A stretch of DNA of 64,000 nt from positions 2,033,252-2,097,251 of the forward strand of contig NW_006497735.1 in the NCBI RefSeq assembly GCF_000471905.2, written 5' to 3'. Of this stretch, positions 36,488 through 49,020 are shown in pieces. The translations under genes and the position numbers were made by a program. How positions within the stretch are numbered: the first letter of the stretch is position 1; every line of letters starts with the position of its first letter. A model generated the notes under the pieces. It searched no databases and was not told the origin of the DNA. It saw only the letters and a program-made list of their open reading frames with translations. This DNA is from Amborella trichopoda (lineage: Eukaryota; Streptophyta; Magnoliopsida; Amborellales; Amborellaceae).

Positions 36488-38176
36488 CTAACCCAAATGG
36501 ATTAAACTATTTACATATTTATCATTTCCAAGGTGGAGTCTAATCCATCGTTGGAAGGCCACCGGTGATTGGTGAGGTGTGTATTCTGCAACAGTGTGCC
36601 TAGCACCCTGTTGAATTGGCTCACCATGATTTACTTCAACATGTACAATAACTAGCAAAATATTTATTGAAACTTTTATAGAAGAAAGAACAATGGCATG
36701 CAGATCACATACCTTGAATGTAGCAAATAGTAGATTATGTTCATATTGAACTGTGTATCTGCAATTCAAAACATTGATCACCACCTTTGGCTCTAGTTTT
36801 GCACACTATCCATCAATATCTCAAGGAAATATACTAAAATGCAGGCTTGAGCTACTTCTTATATCATAAGCTCACAATCCGAAAGGGAGATTTGTTTGAG
36901 AACAAATTTTGTCAAAGTTCCATAGTCATCCCAATAAACAAGCTCTTACAAAAATGAAGGAAAAAATAAAATGGGTTCTTTTAGGAAAGAGAAAATGCAG
37001 CAAATATGGGCCATCTATTTTAGGAAAGGTAAAAATACAAATAGATCTAGACCTTAATTTATTTGACAACAATCTTGCAAATGTTATTGTAATCACCAGA
37101 TGAACAATTTTATGATTAATGAGTTTTAAGTTGAGTTCATGAAAGCTTAGATCTAAAATGGATAGCAAATACTCACCCAATCCTAAAGAAATTTATTTAT
37201 TTTTTTATTGTTTGGGTATTTTTTCGCAAGGGTCGAGAGTATCTATGGTCAAGGAAATTCCCCTAGATTAGTTTTGTCTGGAGTTAATGTAGTAGATAAT
37301 AGATATGAGTTTAAGGGTGTATGCAAATAGTTCCATCCTATATATATGAGTTGGCTGACACTATAGCTATCAGCTCATGGGCTGACATGAACCTTTCCCG
37401 ATATATATATATATATATATGGGTGCAGTTTGTATAGAGCCTAGGCTCTAAACAATCAAATTAGAGCCTACCTTCAAATAGTATAAAAAAATGTGGTTTC
37501 AATATTGGAAATCTTTTTGACCACCTTAAAATATATTTATTTATACAGTTTAATGCTTCAAAAACAGTGTGGATTGGCCGATCTATAAAAACTTGAAAAT
37601 CTTGAAAATTGACGGTCCAAAAATGTGTTACAAAGTACACTATTTTAAAAATTTGAATCCATTTTTTTCTCATGTCCATACTCCTCTTCTAGTGAAAATT
37701 TTGAGTTAGGCTCAAATTTGATTGTTTAGAGCCTTGGCCTTATATAAACTTTTCCATATATATATATATGGAAAATTATTCAATGAGCCAGAGGGCTCAC
37801 AAGAAAAAATCAGCCCAACGGCTCAGATTCAATCTGTGTCGATCTAACGATCACGTATGTCCGGTAGTGTTCAAATTTTATTTTATTTCTACAAATCCAA
37901 ATCACTTAAATTTTAGATGTGCCTTACTCTCATCAATCCAGACCAAATAAAAAATAATAATAATAGTCCACAAAAAAACAAATTGACAAAAATACTCTCA
38001 AAAACTTTCGGGGGTATTTTGGTCAATGTTTGTCATGTAAAATATTTTTTAATATTTTTTGAAGATTCACCTATTTTTATGAACACACACCTAATTTCAA
38101 GTGATTTGGATTCGTAGAAAACAAATTAAAATTCAAATACCATTAGGCATTTCGCCTATAGGCGTTTTTAAAACTT

Positions 38177-38207
<31 letters not shown>

Positions 38208-38513
38208 ACACATACACACACCCCCCACATGGAAAGAGAAAGAGATAAATTGCTCATATCTGATAAACAAGTAAAAATAGAAACGATAGTAGGGTGCTCA
38301 TCAAATTTTTCAAACGTATTTAGTTTGTGCAATGTGGGGATAACTATGCCTGTTAAAATGATAATGAAATAAAATAAAATGAAAATAAAAAGAACATACC
38401 CTGCTATCTTATGCCCTATAAACCATGGTTGCCAGATCTCCAACTCTGTAAAATTCAACCTTCTTATCCATTCCAAGGTTCCAATGTATAGTGCGGCCAT
38501 GTCATGGTCCCCA
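36488..38513 (-). CDS. SCPL C-terminal exons (probably gene B)
   Basis: Three exons with clean splice sites. 38400-38513 encodes GDHDMAALYIGTLEWIRRLN to WQPWFIGHKIAG; family members read GDHDM-VP--GT-AWIRSLN, where GDHD carries the catalytic Asp. 36713-36758 encodes YTVQYEHNLLFATFK. 36488-36607 encodes GARHTVAEYTPHQSPVAFQR onward and ends at TAG 36490-36488; family members have GAGHTVPEYKP, and the catalytic His is kept. Junction phases (2, 2 and 0) fit. The C-terminus runs about ten residues beyond usual SCPL ends. Orientation and position match gene B, whose exon 8 ends 16.4 kb upstream. I did not find the missing segment (normally W-x-x-C to GYRALIYS). The exons are intact and under no visible decay. 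Confidence 0.88.
37421..37755. mobile_element. MITE family 4 in a (TA)n tract, SCPL intron
   Basis: Near-perfect inverted ends of about 50 bases: gggtgcagtttgtatagagc at the left, and the reverse complement of the right end is ggaaaagtttatataaggcc. Both continue with aggctctaaacaatcaaatt. It is flanked by (TA)n on both sides (37401-37420 and 37756-37769). It lies in the intron between the two penultimate SCPL exons. Confidence 0.85.
37770..38180. mobile_element. Putative MITE family 5 between two (TA)n tracts
   Basis: The segment starts ggaaaattattcaatgagcc and ends gcgtttttaaaactttttc, with (TA)n runs on both sides (37756-37769 and 38181-38206). It contains the core motif caaaaatactctcaaaaact/ttcgggggtattttggtc also seen in family 1. 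Terminal inverted repeats are short and imperfect (ggaaaa/gaaaaa). Confidence 0.5.
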
Positions 38514-38519
38514 CTAGAA

Positions 38520-41285
38520 CAACATATGTAAAATAGTTTTTTGTTACAATTCCAATTTAGTCATTCCACAACATATAAAAAGGAGATAACATGACATTAG
38601 TGAATTCTAGAACCTTTTGAAAGCATAAATTTTTGCTTAAATGTCCATTTAGGGACTTCTAAAGACTAAATTGATGAGCTCTTAAAAATCTGTGACACTT
38701 ATCTTTCTGTTTTTTTGTAACTTAAGACATATGGACTTCAACTCATGGTTAAAACCTTTTTAAAAAGTCAATGATGAATTTTATTCCCTAAGTTTGTTAA
38801 GTTTCTCTTAAACCATTTTGAGTCCTAGAAACCCTAGAGTGGTGAACTTGTCAATCTTACAAGAAGATCGACTTTTTAGAAGGATGTGTGGTTCAAAGAT
38901 TAGAAAGTGGAGAGTGATCATAGTTTTATTAAGTTGTTTCTTTCCCTATTTTACCAGTTAGTCTCCACACTTTGTTTAAAATTTCAGAAATATGCTTTAC
39001 ATATTTTGTGGCAGTCTAGTTTTCTAAGATTATAAAAGATCTATTTACCAATTTCTAAAGTAGCAACAAGATTTGGGAGTTTAGAAAATTAATGATAACT
39101 TGAGTTTTATGCTGTATGAAAGAAAAATGGATCAAACCTCATTGAATATCATAATAATTCTATGGCTGATTCAATCAATTTTACTAATACAATTTAACTT
39201 TCTATTTTGTCTAATCCAACCCCTTTATGCCTCTTATTATCCACTTCTACTTATTATAGAGGATCTTGATAGGTCCAAAGCCTAGTATCCTATAATTTAT
39301 AAAGAACCTAAACCTTTTTTAACTCCTAAATCAGAGCCTAATTAGAACTTCAAAGCTTACATCAAGCCTTTTCTTATTAGACATCCAAACATGTTGCACC
39401 CATGTAAAAGCCAAACCTTGTTGGTCGTACTGTAGTGTTGGCAACATATAGTAAGTTGTCTGTTGAAACTTATCTTGAATTCATGCATGTCAACTAAATA
39501 GGCTATATGGCTCTCACTTCTTCCAGAACCAAATTGTTGAGTGTTTATTGCAACTAATGGATTGAAAGAATACCATGTGAGAAATTCTTAATGTATTGGT
39601 CGAAGAAGAGCTCATACACGTAGATTGACTAACTAACGATGGGAACAGATGAGGGCAACGACCATGAAGATAGAGAGCACTCCAATAATTCTCCTCTTAT
39701 AGAAGGTAATATTTCAATCATCCATACTTCCAGAGTTCATATCATTCTTAAGGCAAATACTACTGACTTTCATAAGGTGGCAAAAGTAAAGGATGACTAA
39801 AGCCTCATAGCACCTTCTAATAATCCATTTGTCATGCTCATGAATATGTGGTCCAAAATCAATTTATTGGTATATTTTCTAGAGTAGGAGTTTGAATTTC
39901 CCATTATTAATTTAATAAGTGATCCCATTTATTGACGACATACTTGATGCCAATTTAGTAGGGGAAGAAATTTCCAAGATCATGAAAAGAAGTAAACCTG
40001 TGGCCCACAAAGAAGTTGAGGATGTGATTTCCTTAGTGAAGAAAATGTTGAATCACAAGATGAAGATAACGTGGTAGAAAAATTAAGTGAATTAGTTCTT
40101 ATTTTCTTCAACTCTTTTGTCAACATAAGTAGATCATTTCTCCTGATATTTTCAAAAGTGGTAATATTTATAAAGGAGTCACACTTTAAAGTGGCATGTG
40201 CAACAAAGAATATCACTGAAGGAAAATTGCTTTATGCTACGTGCCATTTAAGATCATTTTAAAACTCAAAAACAAAATTTCTTTAATAAGTAAAAAGTGA
40301 CGTAAATCACTATTGGAAGTATAAGTTTTCATAAGAAAGAAAGTCAATTGATACAAAGCTTAAATCAACGATCCCTTTAAGACTATAAGCCTTATATGTT
40401 ACATCCTTTGTAATTCATATGTTTTAAGCTTCACTTTCATGTATTTATGTTGAAAAACTTCAAGAAAAATTATTGACAAATTTTATTTTTGAGTGTGTTA
40501 GGTTCTTTATTTCCATTAGTGAGTGGAAGAAACCTCATGTTAGGGAAATTAAAATTTTCGAAAGTTGATTCTTTCCTTGTTTCACTAGTAAAACCCAGTT
40601 TCCAGTGTTTGTGTAAAGAGTTAAGAAAAAGTTTTTCCGTGTTTTGCCATAGTCCATTTCCTAAACCTATGAAGTAATTGGTTATTTAATTTTGATGAAT
40701 CTAGAATATTAGGAAGTTTTGGAAAGTAGAGATATGTAGGCATATAAATTCAAATAATTTGAGTAATAAAATTTAGCTTTCCAATTGTGATGGGAATATG
40801 AAATTTCTCATTTGTTTTTGCAAAAATAGTGAATATACAACTCTAGCCTCATATAAGTGAATGTCCTCCAATAATTAGAGCCCCTCTTCATCTTTTCATG
40901 GGAGGTTTCCCAAAGCCATACCATGTACATTGGAGGTTCTCCCTGCAGATTTAATCTTGAGTTCCCTTTTCTCTCCCCTCTTGCGATGCACATTCCGATA
41001 TATGATTTCCCATGACCAAGTTTGTCCTCAATTCAAACCATAACATAAATTTTGGTTTAATCCAGCCAAATTTTGGTTTAATCCATCCAAACATCTACTT
41101 TACCTCATTCCAACCCCTTTCTATACACCCAACCTCTATAGCCCTTAAGCATAAGATTAAACTCTAGATTTGTCCTAATCAAATCATAGAACCTATTCCA
41201 CCATCCTCCTATTTTTGTGGACTAGCTAAAATTTAGCATCTTCAACCTCTATTGACTCAAACCAAAACACTCCCCATAGCCTTAG
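38520..41285. other. Presumed SCPL B intron, no feature recognised
   Basis: AT-rich with short frames in all registers. I searched the minus strand for the exon before GDHD (a segment ending in residues like GYRALIYS before a GT donor) and found none. Confidence 0.4.
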
Positions 41286-41289
41286 CCTA

Positions 41290-44058
41290 AATTAGATATT
41301 AAAAAAGCTTATGGTAGAGTAGATTGGGACGTTTTACAAGAAATTATGTGGCATATGGGGTCTAGAGAAAAAATGAAGGAGCTGGATTAGAGGTTGTCTT
41401 ATGAGTAGTTATTTTTCAGTGGTCATCAATGGGAGTCCTTAGGTTTTTTTAGAGCTACACGGAGATCTTATGTGCCTCTTTTTTGTTCATGTTAATAGGA
41501 GCTATGAGTGTTATGTTAAGGAAGGTAGAAGACGAAGGTTTCAAGTACTACTCCAAGCATTTCTCACCTTCAATATACCAATGATACTGTTGAGTTTTGT
41601 GGTGTAGATGTTAATTTGATTTTGTTTTTAAGAAGTTTCTTTAGATATTTTGAAGTTGTTTTCGAACTTAAAGAAAAGTTTGATAAGACTAACATGGTTG
41701 GAATTGATTTGAATGGGAAAATGGTTAGTAGCTTAGCTACTCATTTTGGGTGTAAAGTGGATTAATTTCCCATAAAGTACTTCGGTTTGCGTATTTTGAA
41801 TTGTAGGACTCTTAGATTGGTGTGGGATCCAGTTATCTTTGCGTTTCATGAAAAATTGAATTTGTGGAAGGCTAAATATTTGTTGTTAGTAGGGAGGATT
41901 ACATTGTTGAAGTCTACCTTGTCTAATATGCCAACCTATTATATGTCACTTATGTGCATGCCTAATGGAGTGGTCCACCAGTTGGAGAGGCGAATGAAAG
42001 TATTCTTTAGGGAAGTAGCCAAAATAAGTGGAGACATCATTTAGTTGGTTGGAGGATAATTTATACTCCTAAGAATGATGGTGGCTGAGAATTGGGAAAT
42101 TAGAAGTTATGACTAAAGCTCTATTGACAAGTGGTAGGGCAAATTCATCTATACTTCATTTTGAGCCATTGTTAGAGCAGAATGTGAGGTTTTCTATTGG
42201 AAATGGGGAAAAAAAAATTGTTTTGGCATCATTGGCGGCCGAGTACAAGTGCATCGAAGTATTAGTATTTGGATGTTTTTCCAAATGGGAGTAAATTAGT
42301 ATGTAAAAGTTAGAGATATTGCTTCAGGTAAGGGTCTCAAAGTAAATGGAAGATTAGTTGCAGGTGTAATATGTCTCTGATTTTGTTATTAACAAACTAA
42401 TTCATTTGCTACAAGATTTGAAGATGGTGTATTTATTTCCTGAAAGAGTAGATGAATTGCCATGGGACATGAACACTAGGGGTGAGTTTGATATCAAATC
42501 TCTTTGTTTTTTGTTGTTCAATGATAGTTATAGGTGGAGAAAACCAGGAGTTGCAAATATTTGGAAGTTGCAAATTCACAAAAAGTACATGCTTTCCTAT
42601 GGTTATTGTTTCTTGGTAAGCTGTTAACAATGGACAATTTAAGGAAAAGGAGTAAGGCTATTGTCAGTATTTGTATGTTATGTAATACGTAATGATGAAG
42701 AAACATGTAAATATCTGTTCTTAAATTGTCAATATTCAATGTGGATGTGGGTTTACAACTTATTCCTAAACAAGATGGTGATATTGTGGATCATCTAAAT
42801 CTCCCAAATATTCCTAAACTAGGAAACACTATCTGGTAACTATCACTTACACCCTTACTACAAACGTAATTATAAATATATGTGTCAACATCTTGCTATT
42901 GCATCGAAACATATAAATATTGACTAATTTGGCTCACATTGAACTTGGTAAAATCAAATGGTTCTTTTTGAGCAACACCGTAATATGGAAGGAGAAGAAT
43001 ATAAAACTTTTTGATGGGTTGAGCTTGATTATTGATAATTCAAGATGGAAGGTATTGGAGACAATGATTAGTTGGTCGTTGATTAGGAAGGAATGTCGGG
43101 GAGTTTCTTAACAACACATGTTCTACAATATGAAGGAGGTTGTGTTGCATAAATGCAGCAGGCGGAGAAGTTATGAGGTGTGAAGACCTCCTGCTCAATG
43201 ATCAACTAAACTCAATTTTGATGATAGTTCTTTAGGAAATCTTGGTCCAACTAGAGTGGAAAGATTGTTGAGGAATCATATGGAAAATATTTTGATGACT
43301 TTCTATAGACCGTGTAGAGTGGCACTTGCAAAATAGGGAAAATGCTAGCTTCGCTCATGCGTTTGAAAATCATTGAAAAAAACTAGTTGGGTAATGTTAT
43401 AGAGGTGAAAGGAGATTCTTCGTGCAAGTACCCTAGAATCTGAAATCTTCGTGGTTCAGTGTTTTAGACTATCGTGAAAAGTTGAAAGCCTCCTTTACAC
43501 ATGTTTACCAAGAGTTAAATGGGGAGGCAGATGATCTTCCTAAGCAGTGTACAGATCTAGATTAGTAGTCAAGGGGTTTGTGTAGGATTGCTTTATACTT
43601 TCATATTTTGTTTGATGTAACTAGCTGCATGTTAATAAGATTAAATATCACTTTTCAATGACAATAAGGGGGAGGAGGACTTGTCTAAAGAAAATTAAGG
43701 TGGGCCTCCAAAATTTAAACAATGGTTAAATTTCAATGCATTAGAATACACAAATCGTTGAAGAGTACCCACTTATCACCTTTTGTTTTCGAACCCCTCC
43801 CATCAATCATATAGGCAAACACTTCCTAGTACATCTCTAATAGATCATTCGCTATAAGAGCCCAAGGGATATATGTAAAATTGAGTGAGAAACAATAGGA
43901 TGACAAATGAATAACCTGTAAATAAAGGCCCGGTAACCTTTCAAAGTGGGATTTAAGTGATGTTGGATCAAGCCTATCTTTTCTTGTTGATAATTGAGCC
44001 TATCGGAACACCTTTTCCACCTTCCAGCTACTTCTAACTGTCAACACCATGCAAAGAT
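41290..44058 (+). mobile_element. L1-type LINE remnant (RT, linker and RNase H end)
   Basis: Broken frames follow plant L1 ORF2: LDIKKAYGRVDWDVLQEIM at 41292, SVVINGSP, then HLQYTNDTVEF at about 41570, where the catalytic YADD is YTND. Next come FGLRILN, WDPVIFAFHEKLNLWKAKYL, GRITLLKSTLSNMPTYYMSL and FDIKSLCFLLF (linker region), then an RNase H end, SFTHVYQELNGEADDLPKQ, stopping at 43564. The 3' UTR matches 23570-24045. The 5' half including the endonuclease is missing. Confidence 0.9.
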
Positions 44059-46147
44059 GTTATGTTAACCCACCAAACATCTTGTACATATTTTATGGGA
44101 ATGTGTGATGTGAGGCCATTTACTATTTCCACATGAAGGTTGCCAGCTTTTCTAGCCATTTGATGTGAAATCCAACAACTTGACATGCATTACAAAGCTA
44201 AAAAATAATCGAGACTTTTTAGTTTAGTCAAAGACACACCCCCACTATTGAATTTTACATGGAACAGTTAATAGTGAATCAGGCATCCTTATACCAAAAA
44301 TAAGTAATCATAGTATACACTTTCTTATGAAAAAACATATGGAAATGTTTTATGTGTGTCAACAGACAAACGAGCCCACTGACCCACAAACCACCTTTAA
44401 GATGGACATCGTGTGAAGTGCACTTGCCATAAATAGCATATGTTTTAAAAAAAAAAAACCCAAAAAAAACATTTCAAATTTTATTTTATTTTTTATGTTT
44501 TAATATTCATCACCATCTTGGCCTAGATCAGGAATCCCTAAAAAATCAAATAAAAAACATTTATCTTTAATCCCTGAATCTGGGTGCTTGGCGCACTGGG
44601 GCCCAGATTCATATATCCCGAGTATTTAAGGCATTGAGAGTATACGTTTTGAGAGTGTGAACTCTCAGGGAGGTGTGAGGGTCACGTCCCAGTTAGGACT
44701 ATATTGATTGGAATGCCTCATAGTTGATGTGATAAGCCAGGGCTTCGAGAATCCAATCGAGAATAATAGGAACCGAGCATTTAGAAGAGTATTTGCCCTA
44801 AATGGAATGGTCAGCTTATGTGACATGAGCTCGTATCCTGACATGAGACCGTTCCATGGCATGTGCACCTACAGTTCTATGAAGAAGCCAGTCTTCTATA
44901 GTATTCTCCGACTTAGAAGAGCTAGTGCGCATGTGCTTTGAGAGGACCCCTGTATTTGAGTAGGAACATGTCCCACAGGAGTGCACCAGTAATCCATTGA
45001 AATCCTGGCGACGGGAAGCTCTGGCTCAGTGATTTTGATGTGACCAATTATGTATCCCGGCCATAGATTATGGAGCATAGGTCCATTGGGTCGGCTTGAG
45101 ATACCGGTAGAACGTTATTCAGGCTAGCCCAATGGAAGACTCCGAGTAGTATTATAAGTCTACAGATCTAATTTATCTTTGGCCCCATATTAATCTAAAA
45201 TTGATGAGAAAATATTTTATATTGATTGAAAATTGTGTATTAATATTGAGAAATTATTTCGAGAATTTTTTGGATTTTTGGATATTTTTTCAGTTCTTTT
45301 TTAAACAATAAAATATGGTTTTCAAATTTGTTTGACATAAATACCAAACAAGGATATTCTATCGGAATGCCACATGGATCCCAAGTGGCCATAGCGATGC
45401 CACGTGGCACCCCCTACCTCTCCACTCGTGGATGACATCATGCTGATGTCATATCTATGTGGGGACCTATTTGTCATTAATTCTTTTGTTGGTATTATGT
45501 TATAAGATGTTATCTTGTTATTTAAAGTGTTATATATTGCTATGACTTAAGTTTGATTTAAGTCACATGTTTTTTTTACAAATATGTGCCATTTTTGACA
45601 TGTGTGAAGTCATGAAATTTTGGGAATTAATTTAATTCATATTATTATCAACATATGATTTTGTAGCATGTGAGTATATCTTATGTGTGAGTATATCTAC
45701 ATAAGATTTTGTAGCACGTGAGTATATCCACATATGATTTTGTAGCATGTGAGTTTATCTATTGCTGGTGTCATAAGATATTTTATTCATATGTGTAGAT
45801 GTCTCATATTACCTTTATGTCCATGTCCTTGTATTTTATTGACTCTCATAAATTATTCAAAAACTATAGGCATAAGTGTAAACCTGAATTTGGACTTAAT
45901 GAGAATAAAACATGGAGCTAAGGGCTTCAAGGTACAATGACTATAAACCTAGGTTTTAAGGAGTGAAATGTGTCAAAAGCTCATCTATTGATCTTGGGAA
46001 TAAGATATGGATGAGTGGCCTGGATAAAAGCCTCGCATGTGCCATTGATATAAGGTATCAAGGATTAAGATCAGATTCATCTTTATGATCTAAGTATAAA
46101 AGTACATTTTGAGATCAATTATAACCCTAACTTGAGTATTCACTTCA
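44059..46147. other. Unclassified block between LINE and duplication copy B
   Basis: 44560-45170 is GC-richer than its surroundings. It opens with a 10-bp perfect inverted repeat (tgaatctggg at 44575-44584, cccagattca at 44602-44611). Frames there are short and unsupported. 45360-45450 contains gccacgtggca. No gene was recognised. Confidence 0.4.
45651..45759 (+). repeat. 30-bp repeat, three full units and one partial
   Basis: Units of the form acatatgattttgtagcatg followed by tgagtatatc begin at 45651, 45699 and 45730. A partial unit (tgtgtgagtatatct) lies between the first and second. Confidence 0.85.
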
Positions 46148-48141
46148 AAGAGAGAGAGAGAGAGAGAGGGCCCTAGAAAAAAATGTGGTCACCCATGGGA
46201 CTATCTTCTTCCCTGAGCTTTCATTTAAAACCTTTCCATGGAGTAGTCCATCATTTATGTGATCAAGCCCATATTATTGCTTCATTAAGGTATTGATTTT
46301 TCTTCTCATATTTTTATTTCCTACCTTATTTCCATTATCAAAACTTGTTGTAATTCTTAATTTATAGTAGCTTTCTTAATTTTTGGTAATGAAAACTTGA
46401 TATTTGAAGAGTCCCAAAGTAATAGTGTAGTCCATACTCATCGTATGAGCAGACTAGCTTGCTTACTCCATGATCATGAATAGTTTCAACTTGATTTCTT
46501 GATCTTATTTTTTTGAAATTTTTACTGAGAATATATAACTGATGAGAGGTTTATTTCATCATATTTGAGCATAAGAAATAGTCCAATGAGTTCCCTTTTT
46601 AACGTTGAAAAGTTCGTGTGGTCCCTTACAGACCACATAGTGTAGTTTCACAACAACTTCATTATTTTGTGTAGTATCTCTCTCATACTTGGAAGGGCTA
46701 TTTTGATACATGTCTCTCGTATGATTTGATCCCCATTAAGTGAAACAAATGTGATCATTTTTCTCCCATTGGATTGATCTTCTTGAGTTATTATTATCAC
46801 TTGTGCTTTAGACAATAGGACAAAATTAAGTCTTCAAAAGGCCCTTTCGTGGCCTGGGTACAAGGGGTTCGAACCATAGTTTTCCCATGTATGTTTGCAT
46901 GTTAATTTGATGTATTTACAGTTATTAAATGTATTCACGATTGTTTAAATTGAGTATGTTATGTGAATATTGAGGTTATTTTTTACTCTTGCGGTATGAG
47001 CTTTAATGCTATGCCTTATTGTTTATGCGAATTGAAATCTTATTGAATTATTATGATCAAGTGTATTATGTATATGAGATATTATGATATATGATAAGGA
47101 TGAAGAATGAAGATGAAATTATCATATAATTTTGATATAAAGGGGAATTGCTAGTGCAAGTTATGCAATATGTTGTAGAGATGTATAATGTGGATATTTG
47201 AATATTGTATTTAGTTTAATTAAATTTTTGAGTAAAGGATTTGTAAGGGACCTATTAGGGTTGAATTTCATTATTTAAATGTGTATAAACCATGTTTATA
47301 GGTTGGAATATATGTATAATGGTTTTGAATTGTTATTCATGCATTTAAACCCATGAGTTTTTATACAATGGAAATTTTTTACAAGGATGCATTTCTAGCC
47401 CACTGGTCTAATACCACCAAAAAAGATGTATTTTAGACAGGAGACGTATGTGTACATATGAGTCATCTTACTCATAGAAAACCTATCCGAAAATTATTCT
47501 CAAAATATTCGAACTTAAATGGTATAGTGGATTAAAAAAAAATCTATCTCATGCACAATTGATATGAAATCTCATGAGAAGAAAATCAATGATAATTAGT
47601 TTTATTTCTAAGGGATGATTCTGATGTGCGCGGAAGCTCTAAGCCCAATGAGTTATCTTTGACAAATAAAGTACGAAAAAAATAGAACCAGCAAGAAGCA
47701 AGAAAAATAAAGCAGGAAAGAAATAATCGAAAAAGAGAACTCTTGAATTTACAAGATTTTTCACAGATGTAACTACATCTAAGGGCGCAGAAAATTGAAA
47801 TCCACTATACCTATGAATGTTACATCATAGATTTGGGACATAGAGTTTTCTTTCTAACCCTCAACAATACTTAGTTAGACATGCTCTCTCGTCAGGCACT
47901 ACTGCCAATCTCTCATCTCTATTCCATAACTAAACCACTCTCCAAGAGGAGAACCTTGAGAACAACTAAATTTTTTCTAACTAAAAGGGAAAACGGTCCA
48001 AAATCTCCATGAGAACTGATTTTCTAGAAAAGCCAGTCTCTTAATCAATAGGACACATCATTGCAAAATTTCCCTCGATCAGAAACTATTTTATCTCTAA
48101 GGGAAGGCCTTGCTTCTCATGCACAGGAGGCCCCTGCCTCA

Positions 48142-48422
48142 NNNNNNNNNNNNNNNNNNNNNNNNNNNNNNNNNNNNNNNNNNNNNNNNNNNNNNNNNNN
48201 NNNNNNNNNNNNNNNNNNNNNNNNNNNNNNNNNNNNNNNNNNNNNNNNNNNNNNNNNNNNNNNNNNNNNNNNNNNNNNNNNNNNNNNNNNNNNNNNNNNN
48301 NNNNNNNNNNNNNNNNNNNNNNNNNNNNNNNNNNNNNNNNNNNNNNNNNNNNNNNNNNNNNNNNNNNNNNNNNNNNNNNNNNNNNNNNNNNNNNNNNNNN
48401 NNNNNNNNNNNNNNNNNNNNNN
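48142..48422. other. Assembly gap (281 N)
   Basis: It falls exactly where copy A has a CT then AT microsatellite (1977-2025). In B the sequence resumes with ctctctct and (AT)n, so the gap is probably caused by a longer simple repeat. Confidence 0.99.
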
Positions 48423-48466
<44 letters not shown>

Positions 48467-48719
48467 GAAAAGAAATTCACACTGTTAATCTAATGATGAT
48501 AAGAACATCTATAAAATTGGGATAAAATAGAGTTCCTTTAAGGCCTAGATCTAATAACCCCATCAGATAGAGGGTTTATATTCATTGAGTAAAAAAATCA
48601 CCTTTTAAAGTGATTTTTAGAATTTTTGTTTTCTGAAGATTATTTGCCGTAATGAAAATAGTGTATGTTTAAATATTGGGGGTCCTACAAGTGGTTAAAC
48701 CCAAGATGGTGCCTTTCAT

Positions 48720-49020
48720 TGTATTACTATAAAATTGCTACACGAAATCATCACCCACACAAATATCGTCACCATCATCATCTAATCGTTATTCTAATTA
48801 TTTGGGATCAGGTACACAAATCTTGTCCTGTCATTCCACTCTATCAAGGGCTATACCCTCAGTTATACCATAAGTTACCATATTTCTTCTCACTACTTTT
48901 GTCCATATCCTTTTGGGCCTTTCGAGCACTTTCCTTACCCTTTTAGAGCCTTCTACTTGAACCAAATTGTCCCACATAATTGGTGTTATTCTAAGTTGAC
49001 ATTGTACCTGGTCAGACCAC
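48720..49020 (-). mobile_element. RTE-type LINE 3' end fragment (copy B)
   Basis: Duplicate of 2270-2610 with the same atcatcatctaatc tail on the plus strand. The part homologous to A 2570-2610 is missing: B jumps from tcagaccacct directly to cgaatttattcattatg. The insertion therefore predates the large duplication, and B later lost about 40 bases. Confidence 0.7.

Noticed and set aside
44575..44611. Helitron 3' end
   Set aside because: There is a hairpin, but no CTRR end just downstream and no matching 5' TC end was found.
48061..48480. Frames of 113-133 codons
   Set aside because: They span the second N gap and the flanking CT/AT microsatellite.
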